Below are positions 8,604-17,811 of a DNA stretch of 64,000 bases, piece after piece. The position numbers and the translations under genes are program-made. The first letter of the stretch is position 1; each line of letters begins with the position of its first letter. Origin of the DNA: Pseudomonadota bacterium (lineage in GTDB: Bacteria; Pseudomonadota; Gammaproteobacteria; Burkholderiales; Burkholderiaceae_B); assembly GCA_023389155.1 (NCBI GenBank), contig JAEWEV010000007.1, positions 1 through 64,000 of the forward strand. Direction: 5' to 3'. Under the pieces are notes generated by a model that worked only from the letters and a program-made list of their open reading frames with translations, was not told the DNA's origin and did not search any database.

Positions 8604-9307
8604 TGGAATCCACTCTCATTCTGAAGCTCAATGATATTCGCCTGGGTTACAGGCATGAAGGCCAAATCAAAACGGTGGTGGATGGTTTCACCATGCATGT
8701 GCCTGCCGGGCGCATCGTCTGTCTGCTTGGACCTTCGGGTTGTGGCAAGACGACCATTCTGCGAGCCATTGCAGGGTTCGAGCCGGTCCAGGCTGGCGAT
8801 ATCCAGCTTGATGGCCATATCATCTCTGAGCCTGGACGCATGGTCGAACCCGAGCACCGCCGTATCGGCATGATGTTTCAAGATTACGCCCTGTTTCCGC
8901 ATCTGACGATCGAACAGAACGTTGGGTTTGGTCTGCGCGGGCTTGCTAAAAGGGCACGTCAGGAGCGCGTTGCGCAACTTCTGGAACTGGTTCGGCTGTC
9001 AGAACTGCACGATCGCTATCCGCATGAATTATCAGGTGGCCAGCAACAGCGCGTCGCGCTGATTCGTTCCCTGGCACCGTCACCGCGCCTGCTCCTGCTG
9101 GATGAAGCGTTTTCCAATCTGGATACCGAGATACGCAGACAACTTGTCGTTGAGGTGCGAAGCATTCTCAAGGAAAGCGGAATCAGTGCGATCCTGGTCA
9201 CCCACAATCTGGAAGAAGCACAAGCCATGGCCGATTACATTGGCACCATGAAAGATGGCAGGCTGCAGGAATGGCGTCCGGCAAACCAGCCCGCGCCAGC
9301 TCAGTGA
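8603..9307 (+). CDS. fbpC: Ferric iron ABC transporter ATPase FbpC
   Basis: A 234-residue ABC ATPase that powers iron import. Walker A GPSGCGKTT is at 43-51, the Q-loop in MFQDYALFP at about 93, signature LSGGQQQR at 143-150, Walker B LLLLDE at 163-168 and the H-loop in LVTHNLEEA. It ends shortly after the ATPase core. Many FbpC/PotA-like proteins are about 350 residues because of a C-terminal regulatory domain, which is missing here. It is translationally coupled to fbpB. Confidence 0.92.
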   Translation: MESTLILKLNDIRLGYRHEGQIKTVVDGFTMHVPAGRIVCLLGPSGCGKTTILRAIAGFEPVQAGDIQLDGHIISEPGRMVEPEHRRIGMMFQDYALFPHLTIEQNVGFGLRGLAKRARQERVAQLLELVRLSELHDRYPHELSGGQQQRVALIRSLAPSPRLLLLDEAFSNLDTEIRRQLVVEVRSILKESGISAILVTHNLEEAQAMADYIGTMKDGRLQEWRPANQPAPAQ

Positions 9308-9476
9308 ACAACACAAGCAGTCAGAGGCATCGTTTCTGATTACCATTGGAGAATGTGCAATCGCCCCCCCTGTGTTCGCTATCGCAGATGCCCTGCAAAT
9401 GCCGGTTTCCGGTAGCTGAGCTGCTCGGACACCCGGTTCCGGGATCAGATATGCTTCAGATCTAGCGCGCCGCCGA

Positions 9477-11042
9477 TCAGATATTTTCCAGGCCCAGCTC
9501 CTTGAGCTTGCGGGTCACCGTGTTGCGTCCGATACCTAGTCTGGCAGCGGCATCAATCCGCCGTCCCCTGCAGTTTTCCAGCGTCGTTGTCAGTACGATG
9601 CGTTCAAACTCTCGAGTCAGATGATCCATGATGTCTTTTTCATTGCTCTGCAAACGCTGCCGGACTTCGACTTCCAGCTTGTCCAGCCAGTTCTGCTGAT
9701 CCCTGCCTTCATTCGCTGAGGCGGAAGACCCGCCAGATACCTGACCGGCGTGATCGGACAGAGACGGATAGGCTGCAGTTTCTGCCGCGCTCTGCTGGGT
9801 GCCACCGGGCCATGGGAGCACTTGCGTACCACGCTCGGGCGTCCCAGGAGAAAAACTCAGACTTGCCATTAATTCAGGAGGCAGGTCGTTTTTATCTATC
9901 CGCTGGCCTGGCGACATAACGGTAAGCCAGTGACAGAAGTTTTCCAGTTGTCGCACATTACCGGGAAAGTCAAATTCCTGAAGAATTGCCAGTGCTTCAG
10001 AGCTCAGTTGCTTGGGCGAAACGCCAAGGCTGCTTGCTGCCACTTTCAGGAAATGGGTAGCCAGCTGCCCAATATCCTCCTTGCGTTCACGCAGCGGAGG
10101 AACCCGCAGACGAATTACATTCAGTCGATGAAACAGATCTTCACGAAAGGTTCCCTGCTCCACCCGCACTTCAAGCGGCTGATGGGTCGCTGCGATGATA
10201 CGCACATCCACACTGACCGGCTGCGAGCCGCCGATCCGATAGAAATTACCCTCAGCCAGAACCCTCAGAAGACGGGTCTGAAGTTCCAATGGCATATCGC
10301 CAATTTCATCCAGAAACAGCGTACCTCCGTTGGCCTCTTCGAAACGGCCGCGACGCTGCGCACTCGCACCGGTGAAGGAGCCCCGCTCATGTCCGAAGAG
10401 TTCGGCTTCAAGCAGATCGCGGGGAATGGCGGCCGCATTCAGTGCAACAAAGGGCTTGCCTGCACGTGTGCCGTGCTTATGCACGGCACGGGCAATCAGC
10501 TCCTTACCGGTCCCCGACTCTCCGGTAATCAGTACCGTCACCTTGGAGGGCGCAAGACGTCCTATGGCTCGAAAAATTTCCTGCATCTGTCTTGATGACG
10601 ACTGCGTCATCATTTTGTCGTCATCCGATGACAAGGAAGGCGTTGCTACAGTCTCGGGCAGCGGCGGGACGACGTTTTCACGACTGTGTTCATAGGCGCG
10701 CTGAATCAGCGCAACGGCCTCATTGACATCGAACGGCTTGACCAGATAATCAAATGCCCCCTCATGAAACGCGGTAACCGTACTGTCCAGATCGGTATAG
10801 GCGGTCATCACGATGACCGGCAGACCGGTTGCCCGCTTTTTGATCGATTTAAGCAGGTCGATACCTGAAATATCCGGCATACGGATATCGGTGACCAGTA
10901 CATCGGGCTGCTCATCATCAAGCGCATCCAATACGTCTCTGGCGCGCTCGAAGCATCGTGGAACCATTCCGGCACGCTGCAGCGCCTTGTCCAGTACCCA
11001 GCGAATGGCCTGGTCATCATCGACAATCCAGATTGATCTCAT
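9477..11042 (-). CDS. ntrC: Nitrogen response regulator NtrC, sigma-54 activator
   Basis: A 521-residue bacterial enhancer-binding protein. The receiver domain (1-120) has phosphoacceptor Asp52 (VTDIRMPD) and the VKPF lysine. The AAA+ domain (about 150-385) has Walker A GESGTGKE and the sigma-54 contact loop as GSFTGA rather than GAFTGA. A C-terminal Fis-type helix-turn-helix occupies the last 50 residues. It is about 50 residues longer than E. coli NtrC because of a Ser/Gly/Ala-rich linker (about 395-455) before the DNA-binding domain. It overlaps ntrB by 4 bp and lies downstream of glnA, which carries matching binding sites. Confidence 0.96.
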   Translation of the reverse strand: MRSIWIVDDDQAIRWVLDKALQRAGMVPRCFERARDVLDALDDEQPDVLVTDIRMPDISGIDLLKSIKKRATGLPVIVMTAYTDLDSTVTAFHEGAFDYLVKPFDVNEAVALIQRAYEHSRENVVPPLPETVATPSLSSDDDKMMTQSSSRQMQEIFRAIGRLAPSKVTVLITGESGTGKELIARAVHKHGTRAGKPFVALNAAAIPRDLLEAELFGHERGSFTGASAQRRGRFEEANGGTLFLDEIGDMPLELQTRLLRVLAEGNFYRIGGSQPVSVDVRIIAATHQPLEVRVEQGTFREDLFHRLNVIRLRVPPLRERKEDIGQLATHFLKVAASSLGVSPKQLSSEALAILQEFDFPGNVRQLENFCHWLTVMSPGQRIDKNDLPPELMASLSFSPGTPERGTQVLPWPGGTQQSAAETAAYPSLSDHAGQVSGGSSASANEGRDQQNWLDKLEVEVRQRLQSNEKDIMDHLTREFERIVLTTTLENCRGRRIDAAARLGIGRNTVTRKLKELGLENI

Positions 11043-12178
11043 ACTTGCTCCAGCGGTAACAACATTCTGAACTCCGTATGACCGGGTACAGAATCAAATT
11101 CGATAATTCCTCCGTGCTGATGCACGAGCTCCTGCGCCAGGCTCAAACCCAGGCCAGTTCCCTGGGCACGCCCGGTAACCAGAGGGTGAAAAACCCTGTC
11201 CTTCAAATGCGGTGGTACCCCATCACCGTTATCCACCACCGAGACAACCACGACCAGTCTGTGCACTTTATTCTGCAAATAAAATTTATTGAGAATTCGG
11301 GTCCGAAGCGTAATCTGCCGCGACGCTCCACTACTGATTTGCTCGGCCGACAGCCGATCTTTTTCGACGGGTTGCCGTGTCGCGTCCCTGGCAGCAGATG
11401 CCTCCTGCAGGTTGTCACCAAGCAATGATTGCGCCGCATTGCGCGCCAGATTCAGATAGGCCTGCACGAGTTTTGCCATATCCGCTTTCATGTCCGGCAC
11501 GGAAGCATCGTAATCCTTCACAATGCTGATCCGCTCCTGATACTCGGCCTTTATCAGGGCGAAGACACGCTCACATACCTCGTGTATATTGATCAGTGAT
11601 AGTGACAACTGTGACTGGCTTGGACGAATCAGACGGTCCACCAGACCTTGCAGGCGATCCGCCTCATCAATAATGACCTGGGTATATTCCTTGAGCGCGG
11701 GATTCTCAAGTTCCATTTCCAGAAGCTGCGCGGCGCCGCGCAATCCGCCAAGCGGGTTCTTAACCTCATGTGCCAGATTGCGGAAGGTATCTTTATAGAT
11801 CTCAATTTCCTGGAACAGCCGCTCGTTACGTTCTGCCAGCGCGTGCTGTTCAAATTCGCGAATCTCAATCAGGATGCGCCAAGGCATGGCCTCAAGACGT
11901 GTCAAGGTGACATTGACAGGCACATTTTCCAGTGCTTTGCGTAGCGCCAGCGTCAGCCTGACGCTGGATAGCTTGCGCCCTGATACATAATCAAGTGCCT
12001 TATTGAAAGCATCCGGATCATTGAACAGATCGACCGCAGCGCTTGCTTCCAGTGATTTGAGTGATCGTTCAAGCAGATCCTGGGCGGCGCTGTTGATATG
12101 CAGAAGTCGCCCATCGTCATCCGCCAACAATACGGAGGTGGCAAGAAGGTCATATGCATCTGTCAGTTTCGTTGCCAT
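11039..12178 (-). CDS. ntrB: Nitrogen sensor histidine kinase/phosphatase NtrB
   Basis: A 379-residue soluble histidine kinase that phosphorylates or dephosphorylates NtrC under control of a PII protein. An N-terminal PAS domain (about 1-115) is followed by the H-box NLAHEVKNPLGG with His137, an N-box (NLARNAAQSLL) and G-boxes DNGDGVP and GTGLGLSLA. A stretch of about 45 residues rich in polar residues separates the N-box from the first G-box. No transmembrane segment is seen, as expected. Its stop overlaps the ntrC start, so the two are coupled. Confidence 0.95.
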   Translation of the reverse strand: MATKLTDAYDLLATSVLLADDDGRLLHINSAAQDLLERSLKSLEASAAVDLFNDPDAFNKALDYVSGRKLSSVRLTLALRKALENVPVNVTLTRLEAMPWRILIEIREFEQHALAERNERLFQEIEIYKDTFRNLAHEVKNPLGGLRGAAQLLEMELENPALKEYTQVIIDEADRLQGLVDRLIRPSQSQLSLSLINIHEVCERVFALIKAEYQERISIVKDYDASVPDMKADMAKLVQAYLNLARNAAQSLLGDNLQEASAARDATRQPVEKDRLSAEQISSGASRQITLRTRILNKFYLQNKVHRLVVVVSVVDNGDGVPPHLKDRVFHPLVTGRAQGTGLGLSLAQELVHQHGGIIEFDSVPGHTEFRMLLPLEQV

Positions 12179-12372
12179 TGAGGGTCCTGGAGTATGAACG
12201 ACGCAGGAAGCGGCGTTATTGACGAAGCGTCATTATTCCGGCCCGAAGCGGCCAAGCACGCCGGATTCAGCCTTCATTCTTGCGGGTTTGCTACCCCGTC
12301 TTCGTAAAACGACTCTGGCCGGGTGGGCGATGTCCTGCTCTTGGACGAACCTTCCCGGCCGCGATGCTGCAA

Positions 12373-13785
12373 TTACACTGAGTAGTACAGATCGTACTCA
12401 ACAGGATGAGGCGTCATGCGAAGTCGTGTCACTTCCTGCATTTTGAGCTCAATGTACGCATCCAGCATATCGTTGCTGAATACGCCACCACGTGTCAGGA
12501 ACTCGCGATCCCCATCCAGGGCGGTGAGCGCTTCTTCAAGTGAAGCTGCCACTGTCGGGATTTTCTTGTCTTCTTCGGGTGGCAGATCGTACAGATTTTT
12601 GTCTGCAGGATCGCCTGGGTGAATCTTGTTCTGTACACCATCCAGGCCCGCCATCATCAGTGCAGAGAATGCCAGATATGGGTTAGCCAGTGGATCCGGG
12701 AAACGGGCTTCGACACGGCGACCTTTAGGATTACCGACGTAAGGGATTCGGATGGAAGCGGAACGATTGCGTGCAGAATAAGCCAGTTTGACCGGCGCTT
12801 CGAAGTGCGGAACCAGACGTTTGTAGGAATTGGTGCCCGGATTGGTAATTGCATTCAATGCACGGGCGTGCTTGATGATGCCACCGATGTAAAACAGGGC
12901 GAACTCAGACAGACCGGCATAGCCATTGCCCGCAAACAGGTTCTGACCGTCTTTCCAGATTGACTGGTGCACGTGCATACCAGAGCCGTTATCGCCATAC
13001 AGCGGTTTGGGCATGAACGTGGCAGTCTTGCCATACATATGCGCAACGTTATGGACGGTATATTTCAGGATCTGATTCCAGTCGGCGCGCTGCACCAGTG
13101 TAGAAAATTGTGTGCCGATTTCAAGTTGTCCCGCACCTGCCACTTCGTGGTGATGAATCTCTACCGGTACACCCTGCTCTTCCAGGATCAAGCTCATTTC
13201 AGAGCGCAAATCGGCAAAGGAATCAACGGGAGAGACAGGCACGTAGCCGCCTTTGACGCGAGGACGATGGCCCAGATTGCCGGATTCGGACTCGGTACCT
13301 GAAGACCACGGGGCTTCGTCAGATTTGATTTTGAACGAGCATCCGGACATATCATCTGTCCAGGTGATGCCGTCAAACACGAAAAATTCGGGTTCAGGAC
13401 CAAAGTAGGCAGTATCGCCCAGTCCGCTGGACTTCAGGTAGGCTTCGGCACGTTTGGCCAGTGAACGAGGGTCACGGTCATACCCTTTCAGATCAGACGG
13501 TTCGACAACGTCGCAGGTCATGATCAGTGTAGGCTCTTCCCGGAACGGATCCAACCGTGCAGATTTTGCATCCGGAATCAGGAGCATGTCAGAGGCTTCG
13601 ATGCCTTTCCAACCCGCAATGGACGAACCGTCGAAAGCCTGACCAGATTCGAATTTATCTTCGTCCAGCAGTTTGGACGGAATGGTCATATGATGTTCTT
13701 TACCTACCGTATCTGTAAACCGGAAATCGACAAAAGTTACTTCACGATCACCGATCAGCTTCAGAACGTCTTGAGGGGTTGTCAT
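12373..13785 (-). CDS. glnA: Glutamine synthetase, type I
   Basis: A 470-residue dodecameric GSI that makes glutamine from glutamate, ammonia and ATP. Hallmarks are FDGSSIAGW, the metal-binding FGPEPEFFVFD region, the ATP-binding KPLYGDNGSGMHVHQS, NRSASIRIP and the adenylylation tyrosine in NLYDLPPEE (near residue 398). The start at 13785 (MTTPQDV) has GGAG at proper spacing. An upstream in-frame ATG is less likely. A sigma-54 promoter and two NtrC sites lie upstream, and ntrBC follow downstream after about 190 bp, giving the classic glnA-ntrB-ntrC layout. Confidence 0.97.
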   Translation of the reverse strand: MTTPQDVLKLIGDREVTFVDFRFTDTVGKEHHMTIPSKLLDEDKFESGQAFDGSSIAGWKGIEASDMLLIPDAKSARLDPFREEPTLIMTCDVVEPSDLKGYDRDPRSLAKRAEAYLKSSGLGDTAYFGPEPEFFVFDGITWTDDMSGCSFKIKSDEAPWSSGTESESGNLGHRPRVKGGYVPVSPVDSFADLRSEMSLILEEQGVPVEIHHHEVAGAGQLEIGTQFSTLVQRADWNQILKYTVHNVAHMYGKTATFMPKPLYGDNGSGMHVHQSIWKDGQNLFAGNGYAGLSEFALFYIGGIIKHARALNAITNPGTNSYKRLVPHFEAPVKLAYSARNRSASIRIPYVGNPKGRRVEARFPDPLANPYLAFSALMMAGLDGVQNKIHPGDPADKNLYDLPPEEDKKIPTVAASLEEALTALDGDREFLTRGGVFSNDMLDAYIELKMQEVTRLRMTPHPVEYDLYYSV

Positions 13786-13846
13786 ACTATCTCCATGAGT
13801 AATGTTCAATGACAGGGCCTGTATCGGGCCTTATGCCGAGTATTAG

Positions 13847-13862
13847 AGCAAATTTCGTGCCA
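13847..13862 (-). promoter_or_regulatory. Sigma-54 promoter of glnA
   Basis: On the minus strand TGGCACGAAATTTGCT matches the RpoN consensus TGGCAC-N5-TTGC(A/T) at every conserved base, with the -24 GG and -12 GC correctly spaced. It lies about 60 bp before the glnA start codon and points into glnA. Transcription from it would need phosphorylated NtrC. Confidence 0.9.
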
Positions 13863-13902
13863 ACTATTTCATGATCGGTTGCGTAGCAACCCGGAACAAT
13901 GA

Positions 13903-13919
13903 TGCACTATTTTAGTGCT
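13903..13919. promoter_or_regulatory. NtrC-binding site, promoter-proximal
   Basis: TGCACTATTTTAGTGCT is a near-perfect palindrome with the GCAC-N7-GTGC core of the NtrC consensus. Its centre is about 32 bp from the centre of the second site, three helical turns. It lies about 50 bp upstream of the sigma-54 promoter. Confidence 0.82.
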
Positions 13920-13934
13920 GTTTGAGATTTAGAG

Positions 13935-13951
13935 CGCACCTTTTTAGTGCC
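13935..13951. promoter_or_regulatory. NtrC-binding site, promoter-distal
   Basis: CGCACCTTTTTAGTGCC carries the same GCAC-N7-GTGC core as the proximal site and closely fits the NtrC consensus. The 32-bp centre-to-centre spacing is the same as between the two strong enhancer sites at E. coli glnA, which allows cooperative binding of two NtrC dimers on one DNA face. Confidence 0.8.
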
Positions 13952-14023
13952 GACAAAACAATTGCGCACCATGGCACGACATTCCAAGAGCCATGGTTGG
14001 GATGAAAAAACGATGGGTTTGCG

Positions 14024-15250
14024 TCACGAACGTGATCGGGCTGTGTTATCGGGCAAAAACATGGCCTGCAGATCATTAAGAAAGGCGTGTCCTCTAGGCG
14101 TGGGTCGAATCGTGAGCGGGTCCGCTTCCAGTAATCCACGATCGACCGCCTTGCGTATGGAAGAAGCCACTGTCAGCAAGGACAGGCTGGTGCGTTCCTG
14201 ATAGAGCGTCGCCGGCACACCGTTTACCAGCCGCAAGGCGTTCAGCATGAATTCAAAAGGCAGATCATTAACAGCTAGCGTATTCTCGCTCATGCGTCGT
14301 CCGGAACCATCTCCGTCCAGAGATCGATCCATCCAGCTTTGGGGATTTTTCACGTTCGCTGTGCGGATGATCCTGTCATGGAACGACAGCTTGCCATGTG
14401 CCCCGGGTCCAATTCCAATGTAATCACCAAATTCCCAATAATTCAGGTTGTGGCGGGCCCGACAGCCAGGACGCGCATAGGCTGAAATTTCGTAGTGCTC
14501 AAAACCGGCGTCCTGGGTTTCACGCAAAAGCATGTCTTCAATATCTGCCGCACTGTCTTCATCCGGAAGCCCCTTGGGCGGGAATTTGGCGAAAACCGTA
14601 TTGGGCTCCATGGTCAGGTGGTACAGGGATAAATGCTGTGTACCGAATGCCAACGCACGCTTCACATCATCCTGCGCTTTGGCTACGGTTTGCCCCGGCA
14701 GCGCAAACATCAGGTCGATATTGACCTGAGAAACTGATTTCATGGCAAGTTCAATGGCCCGCTCTGCCTGCTCGGCATTATGAATGCGGCCAAGCTTCTC
14801 CAGCGAGTCATTGTCGAAACTCTGCACTCCCAGCGAAAAGCGGTTAACTCCCGCCGCCGCATATTGTTCAAAGCGATCCGCTTCTGCCGTACCCGGATTG
14901 GCTTCCATGGTAATTTCCGCGTCAGGGCTTAGGGGCAAATAGGAACGAACCATGGTCAGTATCTGCTCGATCGCGTCACCCGTCAGCAGACTGGGGGTGC
15001 CGCCACCGAGAAATACCGTATAAACAGTACGTCCCCACACCAGGGGGAGCGTGGCTTCCAGATCGCGACGTAGTGCAGCCAGATAACGGGCTTCGGGGAT
15101 TTCGCTTTTTTTCTCGTGCGAGTTGAAGTCGCAATACGGGCACTTGCGCACACACCATGGTACATGGATGTACAGGGACAGGGGCGGTAACCCGGATGTG
15201 AAATTCACCTGCGGCTTCAGACGCTGCAGCGGAATAAAGTTTTCACTCAC
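14024..15250 (-). CDS. hemW: Radical SAM heme chaperone HemW-like protein
   Basis: A 408-residue radical SAM protein. The 4Fe-4S cluster cysteines are in PWCVRKCPYC (Cys33, 37, 40), followed by the HemW-typical DFNSH. The GGGTPS motif and a C-terminal HemN-like domain are present. The tyrosine of the CYF/CDF loop is found as YCDF. Proteins with this N-terminus were long annotated as oxygen-independent coproporphyrinogen oxidase but are now considered heme chaperones (family knowledge). It overlaps rdgB by 4 bp and is probably co-transcribed with rph and rdgB. Confidence 0.9.
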   Translation of the reverse strand: MSENFIPLQRLKPQVNFTSGLPPLSLYIHVPWCVRKCPYCDFNSHEKKSEIPEARYLAALRRDLEATLPLVWGRTVYTVFLGGGTPSLLTGDAIEQILTMVRSYLPLSPDAEITMEANPGTAEADRFEQYAAAGVNRFSLGVQSFDNDSLEKLGRIHNAEQAERAIELAMKSVSQVNIDLMFALPGQTVAKAQDDVKRALAFGTQHLSLYHLTMEPNTVFAKFPPKGLPDEDSAADIEDMLLRETQDAGFEHYEISAYARPGCRARHNLNYWEFGDYIGIGPGAHGKLSFHDRIIRTANVKNPQSWMDRSLDGDGSGRRMSENTLAVNDLPFEFMLNALRLVNGVPATLYQERTSLSLLTVASSIRKAVDRGLLEADPLTIRPTPRGHAFLNDLQAMFLPDNTARSRS

Positions 15251-15840
15251 GATGCGCCCAGATCAGCCAGCAGGCGTTTGAGTGCCATAGCACGATGACT
15301 GACGCTGTTTTTCACCTGAGGATCCAGTTCGGCGGCAGTCTTTCCCAGTTCCGGGATATAAAAATACGGATCGTAACCAAAGCCGTTTTCCCCGGCCGCC
15401 TCGAGTGCAATTTCACCATGCCAGGTTCCCTGAGCGATGATGGGACAGGGATCCTTTTCCGATTTGACGAAAACCAGCACTGCAATATAGGCAGCACGAC
15501 GATCATCCTTGTTCTGCAACTCGATTAGCAACCGTCGGTTATTGGCGGCATCGGATTTTTCCTCACTGAACAGCGTCGCGTAGCGCGCAGACAAGACGCC
15601 CGGCGCCCCGTCGAGTGCCGGCACGGCAAGCCCCGAATCATCGGCCATAGCGGGCAGCCCGGTATGCTGACTGGCGTGGCGCGCCTTGGCCAGTGCGTTT
15701 TCAACAAAAGTATGAAAAGGCTCGGGCGCCTCGGACACGTTCAGTTCATGTTGGGGAATGAGCCGCATGCCCAATGGTGCAAATAGTGCGCTGAACTCAC
15801 GCAGCTTCCCCTTGTTTCCAGAAGCCAGTACGACATCCAT
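15247..15840 (-). CDS. rdgB: Non-canonical purine NTP pyrophosphatase (RdgB/HAM1)
   Basis: A 197-residue dITP/XTP pyrophosphatase that cleans deaminated purines from the nucleotide pool. The family signature is LASGNKGKLREF at the N-terminus (binding of the triphosphate), then ADDSGLAV, the catalytic aspartate region, GFGYDPYF and SHRAMALKRL at the end. Length is typical. It lies between rph and hemW on one strand and its stop overlaps hemW, indicating one operon. Confidence 0.95.
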   Translation of the reverse strand: MDVVLASGNKGKLREFSALFAPLGMRLIPQHELNVSEAPEPFHTFVENALAKARHASQHTGLPAMADDSGLAVPALDGAPGVLSARYATLFSEEKSDAANNRRLLIELQNKDDRRAAYIAVLVFVKSEKDPCPIIAQGTWHGEIALEAAGENGFGYDPYFYIPELGKTAAELDPQVKNSVSHRAMALKRLLADLGAS

Positions 15841-15910
15841 GGTGTTTCTCTATCCTTCAATTACATATTTGAATCATTCACTGCGCAAGCACCGCGCAGG
15901 TGCACAGCCT

Positions 15911-16657
15911 TTATGCTGGCCATGCAGACTGCTGTTCGCGAAGAAGGCGGGCAATGCCCGATTCGGCAAGGGCCAGCAGGCTGTCCAGATCCTGGCGACT
16001 GAATACCTGCCCTTCTGCCGTGCCCTGCACTTCCACAAACTGGCCAGAGCCGGTCATAACCACATTCATGTCTGCATCGCAGGCAGAGTCTTCTTCGTAA
16101 TCCAGATCGAGGACGGCATGACCTTTGTACATGCCCACCGAAATGGCCGCCACGCGGTCTTTCAGCGGATTGGAAGCCAGCTTGCCCTCTTTGAGTAACC
16201 CGCTGATGGCATCGGCCATGGCGATCCACGCCCCGGTAATACTCGCACAACGCGTACCGCCATCGGCCTGAATGACATCACAATCGAGCTGAATGGTTCT
16301 TTCTCCCAGCTTTTCCATGTCCATGACGGCACGCAGACTGCGTCCGATCAGCCGCTGGATTTCCTGGGTTCGGCCGCTTTGCTTGCCGCGTGCAGCTTCA
16401 CGGTCTGAACGCGTATGTGTCGAGCGAGGAAGCATCCCGTATTCTGCGGTAACCCAACCCTGACCCTTTCCCCGGAGGAAAGGCGGCACGCTCTCCAGGA
16501 CGCTGGCATTGCACAGCACGCGGGTGTTGCCGGCTTCGATCAGCACTGATCCTTCAGCATAGTTGGTGTAACTGCGTGTAACAGAAAGCGAACGAATCAT
16601 GTCATGTTCGCGTCCTGAGGGACGAGCAAAATTCAGGTTGAGATCTGCGCTGGGCAT
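15911..16657 (-). CDS. rph: Ribonuclease PH
   Basis: A 248-residue phosphorolytic 3'-5' exoribonuclease that trims tRNA 3' ends. Start 16657 (MPSADLN) is chosen because GAGGAT precedes it at good spacing. Upstream in-frame codons lack this. Conserved segments include RPSGREHDMIR, GNTRVLCNASV, GWVTAEYGMLPRSTHTR, RTIQLDCDVIQADGGTR and LDLDYEEDS. Length and ending (LLREQQSAW) are normal, unlike the truncated Rph of some E. coli K-12 strains. yicC is divergent 160 bp away. Confidence 0.95.
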   Translation of the reverse strand: MPSADLNLNFARPSGREHDMIRSLSVTRSYTNYAEGSVLIEAGNTRVLCNASVLESVPPFLRGKGQGWVTAEYGMLPRSTHTRSDREAARGKQSGRTQEIQRLIGRSLRAVMDMEKLGERTIQLDCDVIQADGGTRCASITGAWIAMADAISGLLKEGKLASNPLKDRVAAISVGMYKGHAVLDLDYEEDSACDADMNVVMTGSGQFVEVQGTAEGQVFSRQDLDSLLALAESGIARLLREQQSAWPA

Positions 16658-16818
16658 AATATCCTCATCGATTATCAATAGTTACATTGTAGTGTGCGAT
16701 ACACATAAATTGGTCATTTGCATCACATATAATCGGATCAGTCAGTGAGTGACTTTCCGAATGTACTGAATCTGACACGGGTTCAGTTCCCACAAATCTT
16801 AATAATACCGGACGAAAT

Positions 16819-17751
16819 ATGATTCACAGCATGACGGCTTTTGGCAGTGCCCGTTCTGAATTTCTCCTTGGCAGCGTAAGCGTAGAACTCAAGGGCGTCA
16901 ATAGCCGCTATCTGGATCTGGCTTTCAGGATTCCCGATGAACTGCGTCACGCTGAAACGGCACTCAGGGAACTGCTCAGCAGCCACCTCAAGCGCGGCAA
17001 GCTGGAAGTGCGTGTGTCTTTCGCGCGGTCGGGCAGTCTGCAGCAACGCGCCTTCGAGGAAGAACAATTAACCCTCATTAACGAGCGGTATCAGGCTGCC
17101 CGAAAGATCATTCCCGATCTGGCTGCACCCGGAATGACGGACCTGCTTCACTGGCCCGCTCCCAATGAATATAACGAAGATGATTCGCCAGCCATGTGGC
17201 TGAACCAGTGCATGCAGGCCGGGCGCAGCGCATTGCAGGAGCTGATACTTGCCAGGACACGGGAAGGCCAGCGCCTGGCGACAGCCATGCTGCAAGCGGC
17301 CGAAGAAATGAAAAAAGTAATACGGACAATCGAACAGCGGCTGCCCGAAATACTTGAAGAATATAGAAAAAAGCTGGCCGGTAAACTCACAGACACACTC
17401 AATGCCTCATGCCCTGGGGGGTTCGAGCAAATCAGCGGCGCCGAACTGTCTGCGCGCATTGCTGCCGAATCGTCCCTGTTTTCGCTGCGCATTGACGTGG
17501 CTGAAGAACTCACCCGCCTGGACTCGCATCTGAAGGAACTCAGCGTCATTCTGTCTACGGGCAAATCAGAATCCAAATCCGCAGCCAAAACCCTGAGTCT
17601 GGGCAAACGGCTGGATTTCCTTTTCCAGGAAATGAACCGCGAAGTCAATACGCTGGGGTCCAAATCCAGCTCACTGGAAATTACCCAATCCGTCATTGAT
17701 CTGAAACTGCTGATCGAGCAGTTGAGGGAACAGGCGCAGAATATTGAATAG
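16819..17751 (+). CDS. yicC: YicC family endoribonuclease
   Basis: A 310-residue YicC/YloC protein, now regarded as an endoribonuclease family. The N-terminal YicC domain starts MIHSMTAFGSAR and contains ELKGVNSRYLDL. The C-terminal DUF1732 domain ends in the family motif GKRLDFLFQEMNREVNTLGSKS. A coiled-coil-like stretch lies around residues 155-190. In related bacteria yicC is often next to gmk. Here a two-gene minus-strand cassette lies between them. Confidence 0.92.
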   Translation: MIHSMTAFGSARSEFLLGSVSVELKGVNSRYLDLAFRIPDELRHAETALRELLSSHLKRGKLEVRVSFARSGSLQQRAFEEEQLTLINERYQAARKIIPDLAAPGMTDLLHWPAPNEYNEDDSPAMWLNQCMQAGRSALQELILARTREGQRLATAMLQAAEEMKKVIRTIEQRLPEILEEYRKKLAGKLTDTLNASCPGGFEQISGAELSARIAAESSLFSLRIDVAEELTRLDSHLKELSVILSTGKSESKSAAKTLSLGKRLDFLFQEMNREVNTLGSKSSSLEITQSVIDLKLLIEQLREQAQNIE

Positions 17752-17811
17752 GCTGGCCTGACCCCTCACCTCCCTTTTCGTCACCCAGCTTTACAAACCG
17801 TCAGTCCGCTT

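Noticed and set aside
13971..13985. TGGCACGACATTCC as a second sigma-54 promoter on the plus strand
   Set aside because: The -12 element reads TTCC instead of TTGC and it points away from glnA into hemW's 3' end.
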